From: Schistosoma mansoni
Taxonomy: Eukaryota > Platyhelminthes > Trematoda > Strigeidida > Schistosomatidae
Direction: 5' to 3'
Length of the DNA: 64,000 nt
Assembly (NCBI RefSeq): GCF_000237925.1
Contig: NC_031496.1
Span: forward strand, 21,211,038 to 21,275,037
The notes under the pieces were generated by a model. It was not told the origin of the DNA and made no database searches. It was given only the letters and a program-made list of their open reading frames with translations. Each line of letters opens with the position of its first letter. Position 1 is the first letter of the stretch. Below, piece after piece: positions 24,153 through 35,150 of this stretch. Both the position numbers and the translations under genes were made by a program.

Positions 24153-24617
24153 GTGCTCTTAGCCTTTCTATGACAAGAAAAAACATTGTTCTTGCCACAT
24201 TATAATTGATAAATAGCCGTTAAATTACCTCTACGTGTTCGTAAGTTAAAGCGCTCTTTAAAGTTTTCTTTTGACAATACACAGGACTTCTCCAAATGCT
24301 TGAGTTTATGGTTCTTTTGGTAGTTTTGTATATCAGCTGTTTGCCTTTAGGCTCAACATATGTCGGGTGGTGGCTTAGTGATTGGCGAATCCCGCTCACA
24401 ACTAGTAGGTTTTATGTTCAACTTTAATTTGAGCAGACGTATAATATTCATAACCTCTATACCTAAGGCATGACTGAACCGAGTGCGTAAACCTGTGCTT
24501 AACGAATTGTTTTATCTCGACGAGAATAATGAGTGGTACCCGTTGGAATTTATTCTGGACTAATACCATACATATATTTTTATTGTACAATTATTAAATA
24601 ACCAAGTTATTCATATT

Positions 24618-25009
24618 TGTGTTCCTCTTATTATGGGCTCTATTTTGACCTATGAGCTATTATACGATTTACCGTTCTTGCACTATGCCCAGTTAATTAA
24701 TTACAGTCTCCCACACTCATGGCCACTTTTGACTAGATCTTGTACAAATTTTATTTTCTATTTTACGGTACGATGTGGTCTATTTGGTTTGTATATAAAC
24801 CCAGTATGCTTGAAATACATGATTTATATCGCGGAGGCTGAGATTTGTGTTCTGGACTCAACAGGCAGGGCTAGGCTGGAAGAAGGACCGATAAAGACTC
24901 TAGACTCCTCGTACGGGTTCATGCGTCATTGGTCCGGTCGATTAGTTACCGTTCTCTAATTGGTGGTGTCATTACGTCATATACTGATAGGGGCACAAGT
25001 TATAACACA
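24618..25009. repeat. Possible solo LTR (low confidence)
   Basis: A 392-bp stretch that begins TGTGTT and ends AACACA, with a TATATAAACC box near 24790 about midway. That is the general shape of a solo LTR of a schistosome LTR retrotransposon. I could not find a flanking target duplication or a second copy in the window, so this is an inference from shape only. Confidence 0.3.
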
Positions 25010-25297
25010 AATGATTCTTTAATAAGATGTAGATACATTGTCTCCCAGGTTTTGTTTATCTAATAAATGAACATGTAAAATCAACGTTGGACTACTGAGT
25101 TAGCAAGTCAAGTGCAACTAGTCTAACGGTAATAGGTTCATCATGATTCTGTGAACGACGAAAATTATGCGATTTACCAATAGCATGTGCTTTTTCCTCG
25201 TTTAAAATAACTGAATACAGTGAATATATAATTTACTCTATAAATTTAGAACTATAAATAACTGTAAGTGTTCAGTTTTCATTATAAAAGTATAAAA

Positions 25298-28200
25298 TCA
25301 GTATATTAAGAAATCTTCTCGGCCTGTGTAAGATACAGCAAAATCTGCGCCATTTGCAGTTGGTTCGGAAAAAGCTGTTTGTGTACGAGAGAGTGGTAAA
25401 CCATAAATTAAGTTTTGTAGCACAGCATCTAATAAATTTGTGGCTATTCCCTTCCGACGATGTTTATGTTCTACCCATATCCGCCGAATCCCACAAATTG
25501 GTCCGTTAATGTCTACACAAGAAAGGTCGGAATTTGAGGAAATTAAATCACATCGATCGTCATTCCGGTCGACACTCTGGATATTCCAAGATAAAAGACT
25601 TTTCCGTCCACTAACCAGTCTGTTCAGTTTGCAACTGTTTGCTGATATCTTCTTTGTAGTTAGTTCCTCAACAATGCAACAGCCCACGACTAATTGTGTT
25701 CGATCCTTTACGTACACGAAAACACGCCAGTCAGGATGTAAGGTATTAGACAACTTAACATAATGGAGGTTACTCTCTTCTGATGGTACATCGTAACCAA
25801 GGTCAAGGCTCATTAGCGTTGATATTCGTTCATAAAATGATTGTCCTAATCGAAGATTAGTTAGCAGTTCCGTCACTCGTGAACCATCGAAATTTTCCAT
25901 GATGATATTTTCATGGCGTCCTCTTGGTAGCTAAAACAACCATACAAAAAAGGCAGATTGTATGCTGTTAGTATCAACGGGTAATTACTTTTTACACTAA
26001 GCTATCGCCTTTTCCTTGATCACTGAACATCTTGAGAAACAAGTGTCATATATTTCTTGATGAAAATATGATATACTAAGAGGAAAACGACCTTAGTATA
26101 ATATTCATCAATAACACAGTTCATTTTGAAAATTGGACATTGTTTTAGATCATCGTGGTCTAGTCTGTATGTTTCTAGACAGTTTTCATGATGATTGTGT
26201 ACGATATACTTAGAAAAACGAGAAAAATATGAATCAAGGGTAACAGAAATGGTCAAGATTTTGCTGACAAAAGGTGGGTTATTCTACCTCAGACCTCCAA
26301 TGAGTAGTTTCTGTTGAGGTAAGTATCTTAATCCAGATGTCTGGTACTCATCATACGATTTAAACCAACAGTATGTGGCGCTATAGACGGGTCTCATGTT
26401 TTGATCCAATTACCATCGGAATTTTCAAATATATTTCCCAGTCAGTGCTGCATACTGAGATGGTTTGTAGCTGAAATGAAGTGTTTTAATGGTGGTGCAG
26501 TTTGTGAGTTCTGTAGCTTAATCTTGAAGTCTTCATTGTCATTCACTATATAAGCACCAATTAGCGTTGATGATGTACTCGAACCTATATAAGGACTAAG
26601 TCTTAGTATGGAACAGCTCCTAAACTTAATATTTCTGAAACATACCAATTTACTTTTAGATTGCGGCTTGAAGAACGGATTTTCTGTCATTTGATTTAGA
26701 TAGACTACAGATGCTTCATATAAAAGACCAACTTTGATTTCCTATACTCGTATGTATGGAACCAAAGGTCATGATTTGTCCATGTAACACCTTTGGATAC
26801 GCTCTTATACTTGACGATTGAAGAATAAATGATATATTTTCATTTCCTAAACAGAGGCTGAGTGAAGCTAATGAAAGTTAGACAAAAGCTCTTGATGTCA
26901 AACTAACTAGAGTTCCTTTGTCCAGTCATAAGTGTTAGATTGGTTAGAAATGTACTTCTATTAAAATTAGCATAGTGTTTGGAAGTGTATGGATCGGATA
27001 CACCCTACTTGTTCCGACATGACTGTTGAGTTAATTGTTAAGATGTTTATATACAGGTATTTTGCGAGATGACAAATCAACGATTATGGCTTCACTGTAA
27101 TTGCGCCCGCTTTTCTTAATAATTTGGATTGCGTAGGCCGACCCTCACTGAGCTTTGATTACCTGCTGAATGGTGAAATAGCTAAAAATATAAACCAAGG
27201 TGTTGGAAAAAGGGAAGCCTATTCCTATGAAACATCAGGATAAATTAAACTTGGACTAAACGAAGTGACTCTATTTTCTTAACAATGCGACCGTTCAATA
27301 CTTTTGTCGACTAGTGAGTTTCGTGTTGTGTGCACAGACGTAATTTGTAGCAATCAATGCATAGAAATATGGCAACACATGAGATTAATATCCATCTAGA
27401 ATTTCAGACGCATCGGTCTCTATGATAAGTAGGTTACTTGGGCCCATTTGTTGACGGAAAGTCACCTAACATCTGAGACTCCTTCAGTTTTAAGAAAATC
27501 CCTGATAGGCTTAAAATGACACTACTTATCATTCCTTAAGACACTTGTGAGAGACTAGAAACGACCAAGGGCAATGGGTAAAATTAGAGGACGGGAAGTA
27601 AAGAATAGTAAGGTGTTCAAAATGAAAGTAAGGAGAAGAATGAATGTATTTGAAATGATGGGAAGAGGCCTTGGTTGGGGAGTAAGTGATCTACGGAATT
27701 GATTTTCCTCAGTCACCTACGATATTTAATTGTGCCATCTCTATGTTGATTGTATATAAACATGTTATAATTCGGACAAAACCTGTTCTACTGGTCAGCC
27801 GTCTTAATATTTATACAACTGAGGGCTCACGTCTATAGTTCTGTCTCATGGGCAGCTATCACTTAGCCATGACGATCAACATTCTGTTGATTCGTTTTCA
27901 AACTCGTCCGCATTATGAAACTTCTCCCTCTCGATAGCACTGTGCCATACCAGTCGATTTCGGATTATATTTTCTATTCTTTAACATTAATTTGGTTAGC
28001 ATCAGGGAAATTTGTAATTTCTGATGAGGTTCAGATCAACAGTCGACGATATCATGTACTGATCTTACGCTCTGATCTGACTGCTACTGGCTTGTTTTAA
28101 CTTAATCCCATGTAATTTGAATAAATCATATATAACGAATGTTGCAGCACCCAATTAACAATCAGGCGACAAGTAAAAACGTTTATCTCCAAAGGTTTGA

Positions 28201-28537
28201 AAAGCTAAATCGTTTTATCTTTTCATAAAAAATGTGGCCTTTAATCTACTGTACGGATCAGTGAGTCATTCTTAATTATTTAGTTACATATTATAGTGAA
28301 CGCACGGAAAAAACGCCACTATCTACTACACAGTAATTTGTCTATGTCAATTATCTGATATCTTACCCGGACTGTTGGAAATAATTTTATTTGATGGTAC
28401 TCTTTGTGAGCTTTGATATCCTCTTTATCACCGACTGTGTAAACCATATGGCATTGATGGCATCTAGTGCTGCCGAATTCCTTCTGTCCGCAATCGAGGG
28501 TCAGTTGGATCTTCTTCTCTTGATTGAAATATCTCAT
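25298..28537 (-). CDS. ESCO: ESCO/Eco1 cohesin N-acetyltransferase
   Basis: Two exons on the minus strand: 28537-28367 and 25930-25298, phase 0, GTAAGA donor and TTTTAG acceptor, giving 267 aa. Residues 11-57 are the ESCO C2H2 zinc finger: LDCGQKEFGSTRC, C26, C29, H44, H48. Residues 58-267 are the acetyltransferase domain: CGIRRIWV (from about 203), the acetyl-CoA loop RRKGIA (215-220), NLIYG, AFSEPT (about 243-248) and the C-terminal GREDFLIY. The enzyme acetylates SMC3 in the nucleus during S phase to establish sister-chromatid cohesion. An in-frame stop precedes the ATG at 28537 with no AG between, so this is the true start. At 267 aa it has the minimal yeast-Eco1-like architecture without the long N-terminal tail of vertebrate ESCO1/2. 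A TTTTTCAG acceptor 34 bp before the ATG points to a 5' UTR intron or trans-splicing. Confidence 0.93.
25931..28366 (-). other. ESCO intron 1
   Basis: A 2.4-kb intron between the zinc-finger exon and the acetyltransferase exon. The protein alignment is continuous across it, so no exon is missing. Short open frames inside carry no recognisable domain. Confidence 0.8.
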
Positions 28538-28571
28538 TACACGATTATATTACCATACAAATGACAAGACA

Positions 28572-28590
28572 CTGAAAAACAAAATACACG
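28572..28590 (-). promoter_or_regulatory. Splice acceptor in the ESCO 5' UTR (cis or spliced leader)
   Basis: Read on the minus strand, a pyrimidine-rich tract ending TTTTTCAG lies 34 bp before the ESCO start codon. It fits a 3' splice site. Flukes trans-splice a leader onto some mRNAs, so this may be a trans-splice acceptor; a normal 5' UTR intron is equally possible. Confidence 0.45.
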
Positions 28591-28684
28591 ATTAAATTCT
28601 AGGAAAGAATAGTAAGCACATTAAAGCTAACTGCTCACATTAAAAGAAGCGAAAGGATAGTTGTGATTTCGTCATTCATACGCA

Positions 28685-28745
28685 ACACAACGTGGCACAT
28701 GTGTACATCAGTTGCCACACTCCATTAGCACGCGGTGATACTTAA
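28685..28745 (-). mobile_element. RTE LINE 3' tail fragment
   Basis: Minus-strand match to the RTE 3' UTR (AACGTGGCACATGTGTACAT then CAGTTGCCACA), comparable to 11590-11640. Small and without coding capacity. Confidence 0.45.
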
Positions 28746-29067
28746 TGTGTTACTAACTTTTATCATAGTTTGTATGAGTACTATGACCTTGTCTGGGTGT
28801 CTAAACCAAAGCTGGTAGTAATTAGAGAAAGCTACTCTCTAAATTAAAAACTAGTGGGATTACGTGTGGGTAACAATCTGCATGATATTCAGTCGTTAGA
28901 GCAGGTCCAAAAGTCAATAATGTTTTCAGGATCATGGAGCTTACTTTCACCAATGGTTAGTGCTCTTAGAATACTTGGATGAACCACAACCGTTTACTTT
29001 AATGGAATTCTCGTTAGTACACGAAAACACTGAAAATTGTGGTGGTAGAATCGGTGAAAGTACGATT

Positions 29068-29251
29068 AAGACGAAGCATTCCAAACAGGGAATTGCATAA
29101 TACCAAAGCATTTGGAGTCACTCATAAGAAAGTTATTCGCCATTATTACGAAAAATGCAGCCGGTTTAGCACCTCGAACACGGTTACTGCCTAAGCAGTA
29201 CTAAATGGTAATGTCGCAGAGGGATAATTATATTCCTCAAGACGAAAATGC
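29068..29251 (+). repeat. 184-bp direct duplication, left copy
   Basis: Apparently identical to 30098-30281 by eye. The left copy ends exactly where the RTE leader begins (after GACGAAAATGCT); the right copy continues instead into a different sequence (AATAATGATCTCGG). The pair therefore brackets a LINE 5' portion plus a 200-N gap. Confidence 0.92.
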
Positions 29252-29897
29252 TCTAACTCCCATAGGTAACTCCGCCTGTAGCTCCTCTAGGGGTTACTAC
29301 CGGTCCCAAGCCCGGGTAAAGGGGGAGGGTTGAGCATAGGGTTAGCGACCCCATCCTGTAGAAAATAAACTCGCTAAAAAAACGCTAACTAGAAAAAATC
29401 ATTCAAACCATTCAAACTCCGCCGTGGGAGTAGAAGGAAAAATGACGTCTCATGATGAAAGCCAAGTTCCTTCGGAAGTCATGAGGCCGATGCACCTTCT
29501 TACAACCAGAGCGACAATTTTTATAGGTACATGGAATGTCCGGACAATGTGGGAGACCGGCAGAGTCTTCCAAATTGCTGCAGAAATGAGAAAATACAAC
29601 CTGGAGGTGCTTGGAATCAGTGAAACACATTGGAAGCAGGTTGGACAACAACGACTAGCTTCAGGGGAACTTCTGTTATACTCCGGTCATGAAGAAGAAA
29701 ATGCCCCACATACACAAGAAGTTGCATTGATACTGTCCAGAAAAGCACAAAATGCACTTATTGGATGGGAATCTCATGGACCAAGGATCATCAAAGCCTC
29801 CTTCAAAACAAAGAGAGAGGGCATTACAATGAACATCATCCAATGCTATGCGCCGACCAACGACTACGATGAAGACGCTAAAAACCAATTCTGAATC
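29252..29897 (+). mobile_element. RTE-clade LINE, 5' part, cut by an assembly gap
   Basis: A plus-strand LINE with a GC-rich leader (CTCCTCTAGGGGTTACTACC, GGGGGAGGGTTG), then an intact endonuclease frame at 29424-29894: FIGTWNVRTMWETGR, EVLGISETHW, LLYSGHE, IIQCYAPTND. The SETH motif is the endonuclease active-site glutamate region. The frame runs into the N gap at 29898, so the reverse transcriptase is not seen. This subfamily differs clearly from the SR2-like copy at 11.6-15.3 kb; the leader and SETH block resemble the decayed copy at 63.4 kb. Confidence 0.87.
29424..29894 (+). CDS. RTE LINE endonuclease (partial)
   Basis: 156 aa, open until just before the gap. The endonuclease starts at about residue 33 with FIGTWNVRTM; SETHW follows at about residue 73, then CYAPTND near the end. 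The N-terminal 30 residues are unremarkable. The open, undamaged frame suggests a recent insertion. Confidence 0.82.
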   Translation: MGVEGKMTSHDESQVPSEVMRPMHLLTTRATIFIGTWNVRTMWETGRVFQIAAEMRKYNLEVLGISETHWKQVGQQRLASGELLLYSGHEEENAPHTQEVALILSRKAQNALIGWESHGPRIIKASFKTKREGITMNIIQCYAPTNDYDEDAKNQF

Positions 29898-30097
29898 NNN
29901 NNNNNNNNNNNNNNNNNNNNNNNNNNNNNNNNNNNNNNNNNNNNNNNNNNNNNNNNNNNNNNNNNNNNNNNNNNNNNNNNNNNNNNNNNNNNNNNNNNNN
30001 NNNNNNNNNNNNNNNNNNNNNNNNNNNNNNNNNNNNNNNNNNNNNNNNNNNNNNNNNNNNNNNNNNNNNNNNNNNNNNNNNNNNNNNNNNNNNNNNN
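29898..30097. other. Assembly gap, 200 N
   Basis: 200 N, equal in size to the gap at 143-342. It falls inside the RTE LINE, immediately before the right copy of the 184-bp duplication. Confidence 0.97.
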
Positions 30098-30281
30098 AAG
30101 ACGAAGCATTCCAAACAGGGAATTGCATAATACCAAAGCATTTGGAGTCACTCATAAGAAAGTTATTCGCCATTATTACGAAAAATGCAGCCGGTTTAGC
30201 ACCTCGAACACGGTTACTGCCTAAGCAGTACTAAATGGTAATGTCGCAGAGGGATAATTATATTCCTCAAGACGAAAATGC
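30098..30281 (+). repeat. 184-bp direct duplication, right copy
   Basis: Matches 29068-29251 and continues without the LINE, so it represents the empty version of the insertion site. Confidence 0.92.
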
Positions 30282-30603
30282 TAATAATGATCTCGGAAAA
30301 CACGAATTCTTCATCTCGATTCTTCAGAAATGTAGAGCTCAGTGGTTATTAAGTACCGGACCTGAGGGATGTATTAGAAGAACCCGTGTAAGTAACCCTG
30401 TCCTTAATGAACTCGGTGTGACAGCATGGCTACTAGGTATTCAGCTATTTTATATGCAATCGACAAACTTTCACACTGATTTCTTAGGGGCATTTGAGGA
30501 AAGAGTACGTTTACGTTCTCCAGGAATTTATCGTCAATCATTTAAAAATATATATCATCCTAATGAAGACATCTTGATTAGTACTGAAGACCGTAATGAG
30601 TAA
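30244..30603 (+). CDS. Unrecognised open reading frame
   Basis: A frame of about 120 codons, preceded by an acceptor-like TCGCAG, reading RDNYIPQDENANNDLGKHEF, later GVTAWLLGIQLFYMQ and ending NEDILISTEDRNE. It has protein-like composition and one hydrophobic stretch. Just upstream (30098-30231) a second frame with protein-like composition ends in a stop before it (IRKLFAIITKNAAGLAPRTR). They may be two exons or a decayed gene; I do not recognise the family and saw no consistent splice joining them. Confidence 0.3.
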   Translation, partial: SQRDNYIPQDENANNDLGKHEFFISILQKCRAQWLLSTGPEGCIRRTRVSNPVLNELGVTAWLLGIQLFYMQSTNFHTDFLGAFEERVRLRSPGIYRQSFKNIYHPNEDILISTEDRNE

Positions 30604-30799
30604 CTCGACCAGCTTGCTAGAATTGCCGTTGGAGTATATACTCCGATGAGATACGTATAAATTCTCACATCAATAACCTCTAACTAACTGCAACTACTCA
30701 ACTAAAATTGCTGACTCAACTAATAATTTTTAAATCGAAGGACTTTTCTATCTGACCGTGTCGCTGTTACAGTATTGTTATGAAATCTCCCTACCTTTG

Positions 30800-31075
30800 A
30801 GAACATCATGTCCGTTCTAGGGAAATTTTGAGGAAACCATTATAAAGAACTTAGAGGAAATGGCACTTAAACCCTAAAAATGTCTCCAGGTCAGAGGAAA
30901 ATCCTCAAAGTTTTTAGGGGAAATTTTGGGGAAAACCCGAAATCTCCCCAGGACCTTATAACACTTCGGCGTTTTTTCCCAATCTTTGAGGAAAACTCTC
31001 ATATTTATAACGACATTGAGGAAAACCCCAAAATTTACCCGAATTCCCCCAAAATGGGGGAATTGGGTGCCGTGT
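30800..31075. repeat. GAGGAAAA-motif block with hairpin
   Basis: A strongly patterned 275-bp stretch in which GAGGAAA or GGGGAAA recurs at irregular 20-50 bp spacing, ending in a perfect hairpin: AATTCCCCC at 31042-31050 with GGGGGAATT at 31056-31064. It is open in several frames on both strands, an effect of its composition. It may be a degenerate tandem repeat; the function is unknown. Confidence 0.6.
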
Positions 31076-31434
31076 GGTATTTGTAGCAAAATATCTTGGA
31101 AATGAGAGGGGAAATAAGTGGAGTTGTGAAAAAAGGTTTATTGTGTTGGAGATTAGTTTGTTCGGAGTAATATTCACTTATTCATTTCTTACTTAACCTA
31201 GTCACCTACATCGTTTTAAATCTCCGTGCAATAAGCCCGCATAAAATTCATAAACACCGCATTCTTATAATTTAGTGATTTACGTTCTCCGACATGAAGT
31301 AATATAACAAAGAGAAGACTTTGAATGAATAAAAACAGATTTTTTACTTAAAATTATTTGGAAATAAAGTATATAAATAGACTAAAGGGATCTATGTGCG
31401 AAATTAATTCTTGCTTTACAGTTCAAATGATTCT

Positions 31435-31855
31435 GGACGGAATATAAGAAGCTTTCGCCCAACAGGCTTACGTATCTAGTAGTGGTGGATCACCGATACC
31501 TTCAGGCAGGAACCCAGGCATATTATTGATAAACGAGGAAAGAGAAAAAGGTTGGCAATTCATAGTAAAATACTGTTCTTAGTCATTACGGATATGTCAC
31601 GTTTCCTCTTAAAGGACTCCTGAGAAGTCGATTGGACTAGTTCAGTCGGCAACGAGTCCCAACATTTGACTTCACTTAGGGAGTAGGAGTTGTGGACAGT
31701 CCATTCTGTTGTGTTGTATCTCCAGTTTCTATGTGTTACCCCTAAGGTTTGTGTTGGGACTAAGCTTAAGTAGGCGTTTAAGGGGATGCCCAGAAGTGTT
31801 AATGATGCTGTAGGTCACTAGGCCACCTTTAGGCTAGTGTTGGCTAGTAATGAAA
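31435..31855 (-). mobile_element. CR1-clade LINE 3' fragment, subfamily 2
   Basis: Read on the minus strand, it encodes with interruptions the CR1 C-terminal block: VKCWDSLPTELVQSTSQESF and KRKR, equivalent to VVNYWNSLPEHVISAP and FKTRLD of the copy at 1 kb. The same sequence type recurs at about 60.99-61.34 and 62.15-62.4 kb. Degenerate, no intact frame. Confidence 0.65.
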
Positions 31856-32496
31856 ATCCTAATAATTCATGTTTACACACTTATTATTCGTAATACATGA
31901 AGCTGATTTTTCTCTTCGAAATCCTTCGTAGACTTTGTGCTACTCTTCTGTCAGGCATCTCAGAAACACATCGTGGTAACAAGCCAATTCAAAGAAATCA
32001 GAACAGATAATGATATGTGGGGCTTGAGCGTACGATATGAAATTGTCATACAGTTTTAAAAAATGTGAATATTGCATATTTGCACACAAAAATCGACATG
32101 TTAGCACGTGATTATGAGAAAATTTGTAGGATTTTAAAAGAGATATTTTCATAATGTGAATGCAGAGGCAATGAAGTGGTACATTCACATGAGTAGTTCG
32201 GAATAATAGGAAAACAAAAGAATAAGCAGTCTGTAATTTGGGAGTATAACAACCTAATATATCGTTAGGAAAAATAGGGCGGAATAACAATTTGGATTGT
32301 GTGAGAGGGCAACAAAATGAAAGGTTAGCAAATATGTATGTTTTAGAGCCTCTTGAATCCAGTGAACGGAAGCTCCTGCGAAAGCATGACTAGTAAATTG
32401 TAAAACTAAGCTGCTGTGGTTATTTGGTTGGTGTTCATTTGAAATTGTCAAATATGAATAGCGGCTAATCCTTGGTACGAGTATAATAAGTGACCA

Positions 32497-32842
32497 TGTA
32501 GGGTCACTGAATATCGAACAGATCATTGATCCCTGTCAAAGTCAAGGATAGTCAACGCGCATCAATCAATTATATGCCATGGACTGGCCCACGCGGCAGT
32601 GGTTGTTCTTTCGCTTCTGTACTTCCGTGGTTGTACCTTAACTAATATATTCTTGTAATAACGTCCTTTGTGTTGTACAGTCTCCATAGCGTCCATGATC
32701 CTTTGATGCGTCGATGGTTCAAACCACGTAAGGGCCGGTCGCGAGGTGTGACTTCAGCGTTATTTGGTTCGTCACCATTCCCGTCTAACTATAGTAGGCC
32801 CCCAACCATTTCGACATAGAACATCAACGTTGATGTTCTACA
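32497..32842 (+). repeat. Left LTR
   Basis: 346 bp, near-identical to 35151-35496. Its last 26 bases contain a perfect 24-base palindrome at 32817-32840 (arm TAGAACATCAAC). Confidence 0.9.
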
Positions 32843-35150
32843 CTGGTGAGCAAGACTTCGAATAACGCAACCTATCATTATTATCTTTTTTATTGCATTC
32901 TATACTTATTATTTTTCATTTTTAACTTCGGCTATCTTTATCAGTTTCTGTGAACATTCGTTGCTTCATATCAATGTTGATTAGTATTTCAACTGAAATA
33001 ATTAGTTCAATCGATAGAACTAACCAATCAACTACGACTATAATCGACTATCGTGGTTCTTTAACAAGCATTAGCAGCATGTAAATGCTCCTGTGTAATA
33101 TGTCTGTTAAAATATCAACCACTCGTAAATATAGCCTCAAGGCAACACGAACGCATATCTGTTTGCAACTTATCCACTTGTATAACCAATACAGGATTAA
33201 CTGTCGATTATAAATTCATCTTTCTGCTTAATCACTATCAACTAACTACTATCAGAAACTATCTACTAGAACATTTTACTTTCTTGACCACTGTCTGCCT
33301 AATTTCCAATTGCTGAGTTCCATGGAGAATCAGAGGATACAAATGTTAGAAATTTACGGTGAGTTTGAACTATAAATTTCCTGCAATGTTAGATTTTGTT
33401 TAGACTGTTTCGCCAGGCAATCCTACGTGTTTGGCTCAAATTAAATTTGGACGTATATCAATTCAGTCTACAACGCTTCGTTAACCTACGAATTTAATCA
33501 ACAAATTTCAATTACTTTGGAGCAAGGGTAACCCAGGTGAGTTTTATAACTGCATTAGATAATTTCGCATAATGTTTATGATGTCTAATAACATTTCGTG
33601 ACTATTTTCACGCAAAGTAGTCATATATTCTGTCACTGCCGTCAAATTTTATTCGAAACTATGTACATTTATGACTCGTAAGTCAACATATTCCGAAAAA
33701 ACGTATTTCATGTACACGGGCAATCTTAGTCCATGTCTTAATGAGACACTTCGTCGTACTTGATGTCACTTAGCGCTAGATAATATGCTTTTTTACGAAA
33801 CGATCACGTTATCTAAACCTAAACTTTAGTTACATTGGTGGTTACCATTTAAATTAATGTTTACTATGCGCTTTGTATTTGCTGTTATCTCACACGGTAA
33901 ATCATGGCTCGATTTCCTTATTGCACGAAAGTCACTTTAATTCTGTCTTCGGCTCATTCACATGCAATACGGGTTTGGAAAATATCTAAACGACCTCTGA
34001 AATTCTCCACGAACCCCACGATAGTCTTCGTACATGTTGGCTATTACACATCCAATTGCTATATTAACGATGCCCAAACGAACGTTCAGTACAATTGTCA
34101 GTATACGAAAGGATGTTACTTCGATGTGACGTTACAACACATTCGAACTATTGTAGTTATTCAACTTCGACGTCGTATTTTTTTATCCTATGAAGTTTTG
34201 TTTCCGCGTGGCTGTTACCTAATAGATGCTTCGGTACATCAATCGGCTGTTCAACTACTCGACGATCTAAAGCCTGTCCAGTTCAATTGGTGGTTTGACG
34301 ACACTCATTCACGCGAATCATCGGTTTACGCAGTCGAGCGAATCTCCTGCAAACTGACAACGATATTGTCGTCTCGACCCCAACACTGACAGCATTTTTC
34401 ACCGATATCATTGACATGAGTCCAGAGTGACACTCTTGGTTTCTTATGTTCTTTTCGACATTTTTCGGTTCAGTCATCAAACACATGTGCAGCACTCACC
34501 GTTTATCATCTTTTAGAGATTTCATCGTGCCACCTTTCGCTCTCGCTCTGTATTCTTCGACCCATATTGATTTCCACAGCAGTTATCAGTTTTCCAAACT
34601 GACTGCAAGTTGATCAGAAGCTTCGCACAAGGAAACCACGACTTATCTTCACGGTTATACTTCTGTACTTACAGTTAGTCTGTTAAATATATATATAACT
34701 AGAAATCGATGCTTACGAACAGTTGTCAACGTCACTTACTGACTTTCTACTCTGAACCGATGACAGTGCAAACATTGACATCGATAGGTAGTACGCTTAT
34801 CGTACTATCACTGTGACATCACTACTTTTGCAGCGGACTCAACGTTTCTCATCTGAGGACCTCAATCACTTTTCAAAGCTAATTATTTCAACGCGAATTG
34901 ATAAAACTCTAAAATGCCATCTTTTTTTCTATTATTTCTATGGTTGATCGCTCAACATTTAACCAACGTCCTTGTTACGTGTTATTACTCGTTGTTTCCC
35001 GATCAGTTTCTGCAGCCTCCTTTCCATTTCTTTTACAGCTCGGCAATACCCGGAGGATTCATATTAATCGTCTGGCAACCTCCAGCGCGCGACTACTCCC
35101 AACATGTTTGGCATCGATTCAAACGGCCGTTGAATCTGGTGGGGGAGTAT

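Noticed and set aside
24369-24400. tRNA-derived SINE A box (GGCTTAGTGATTGGCG), also similar at 45850
   Set aside because: No B box at the right distance and no tRNA fold; too little to call.
24402-24590. Short minus-strand open frame
   Set aside because: No motif, no splice context, length expected by chance.
32840-32870. Assignment of a specific tRNA primer to the LTR element
   Set aside because: TGG is in place, but the following bases do not give a convincing tRNA 3' end by eye.
32843-35150. Coding frames inside the LTR element (for example 33904-34389)
   Set aside because: No recognisable retroelement domain; frames of this size occur by chance in this region.
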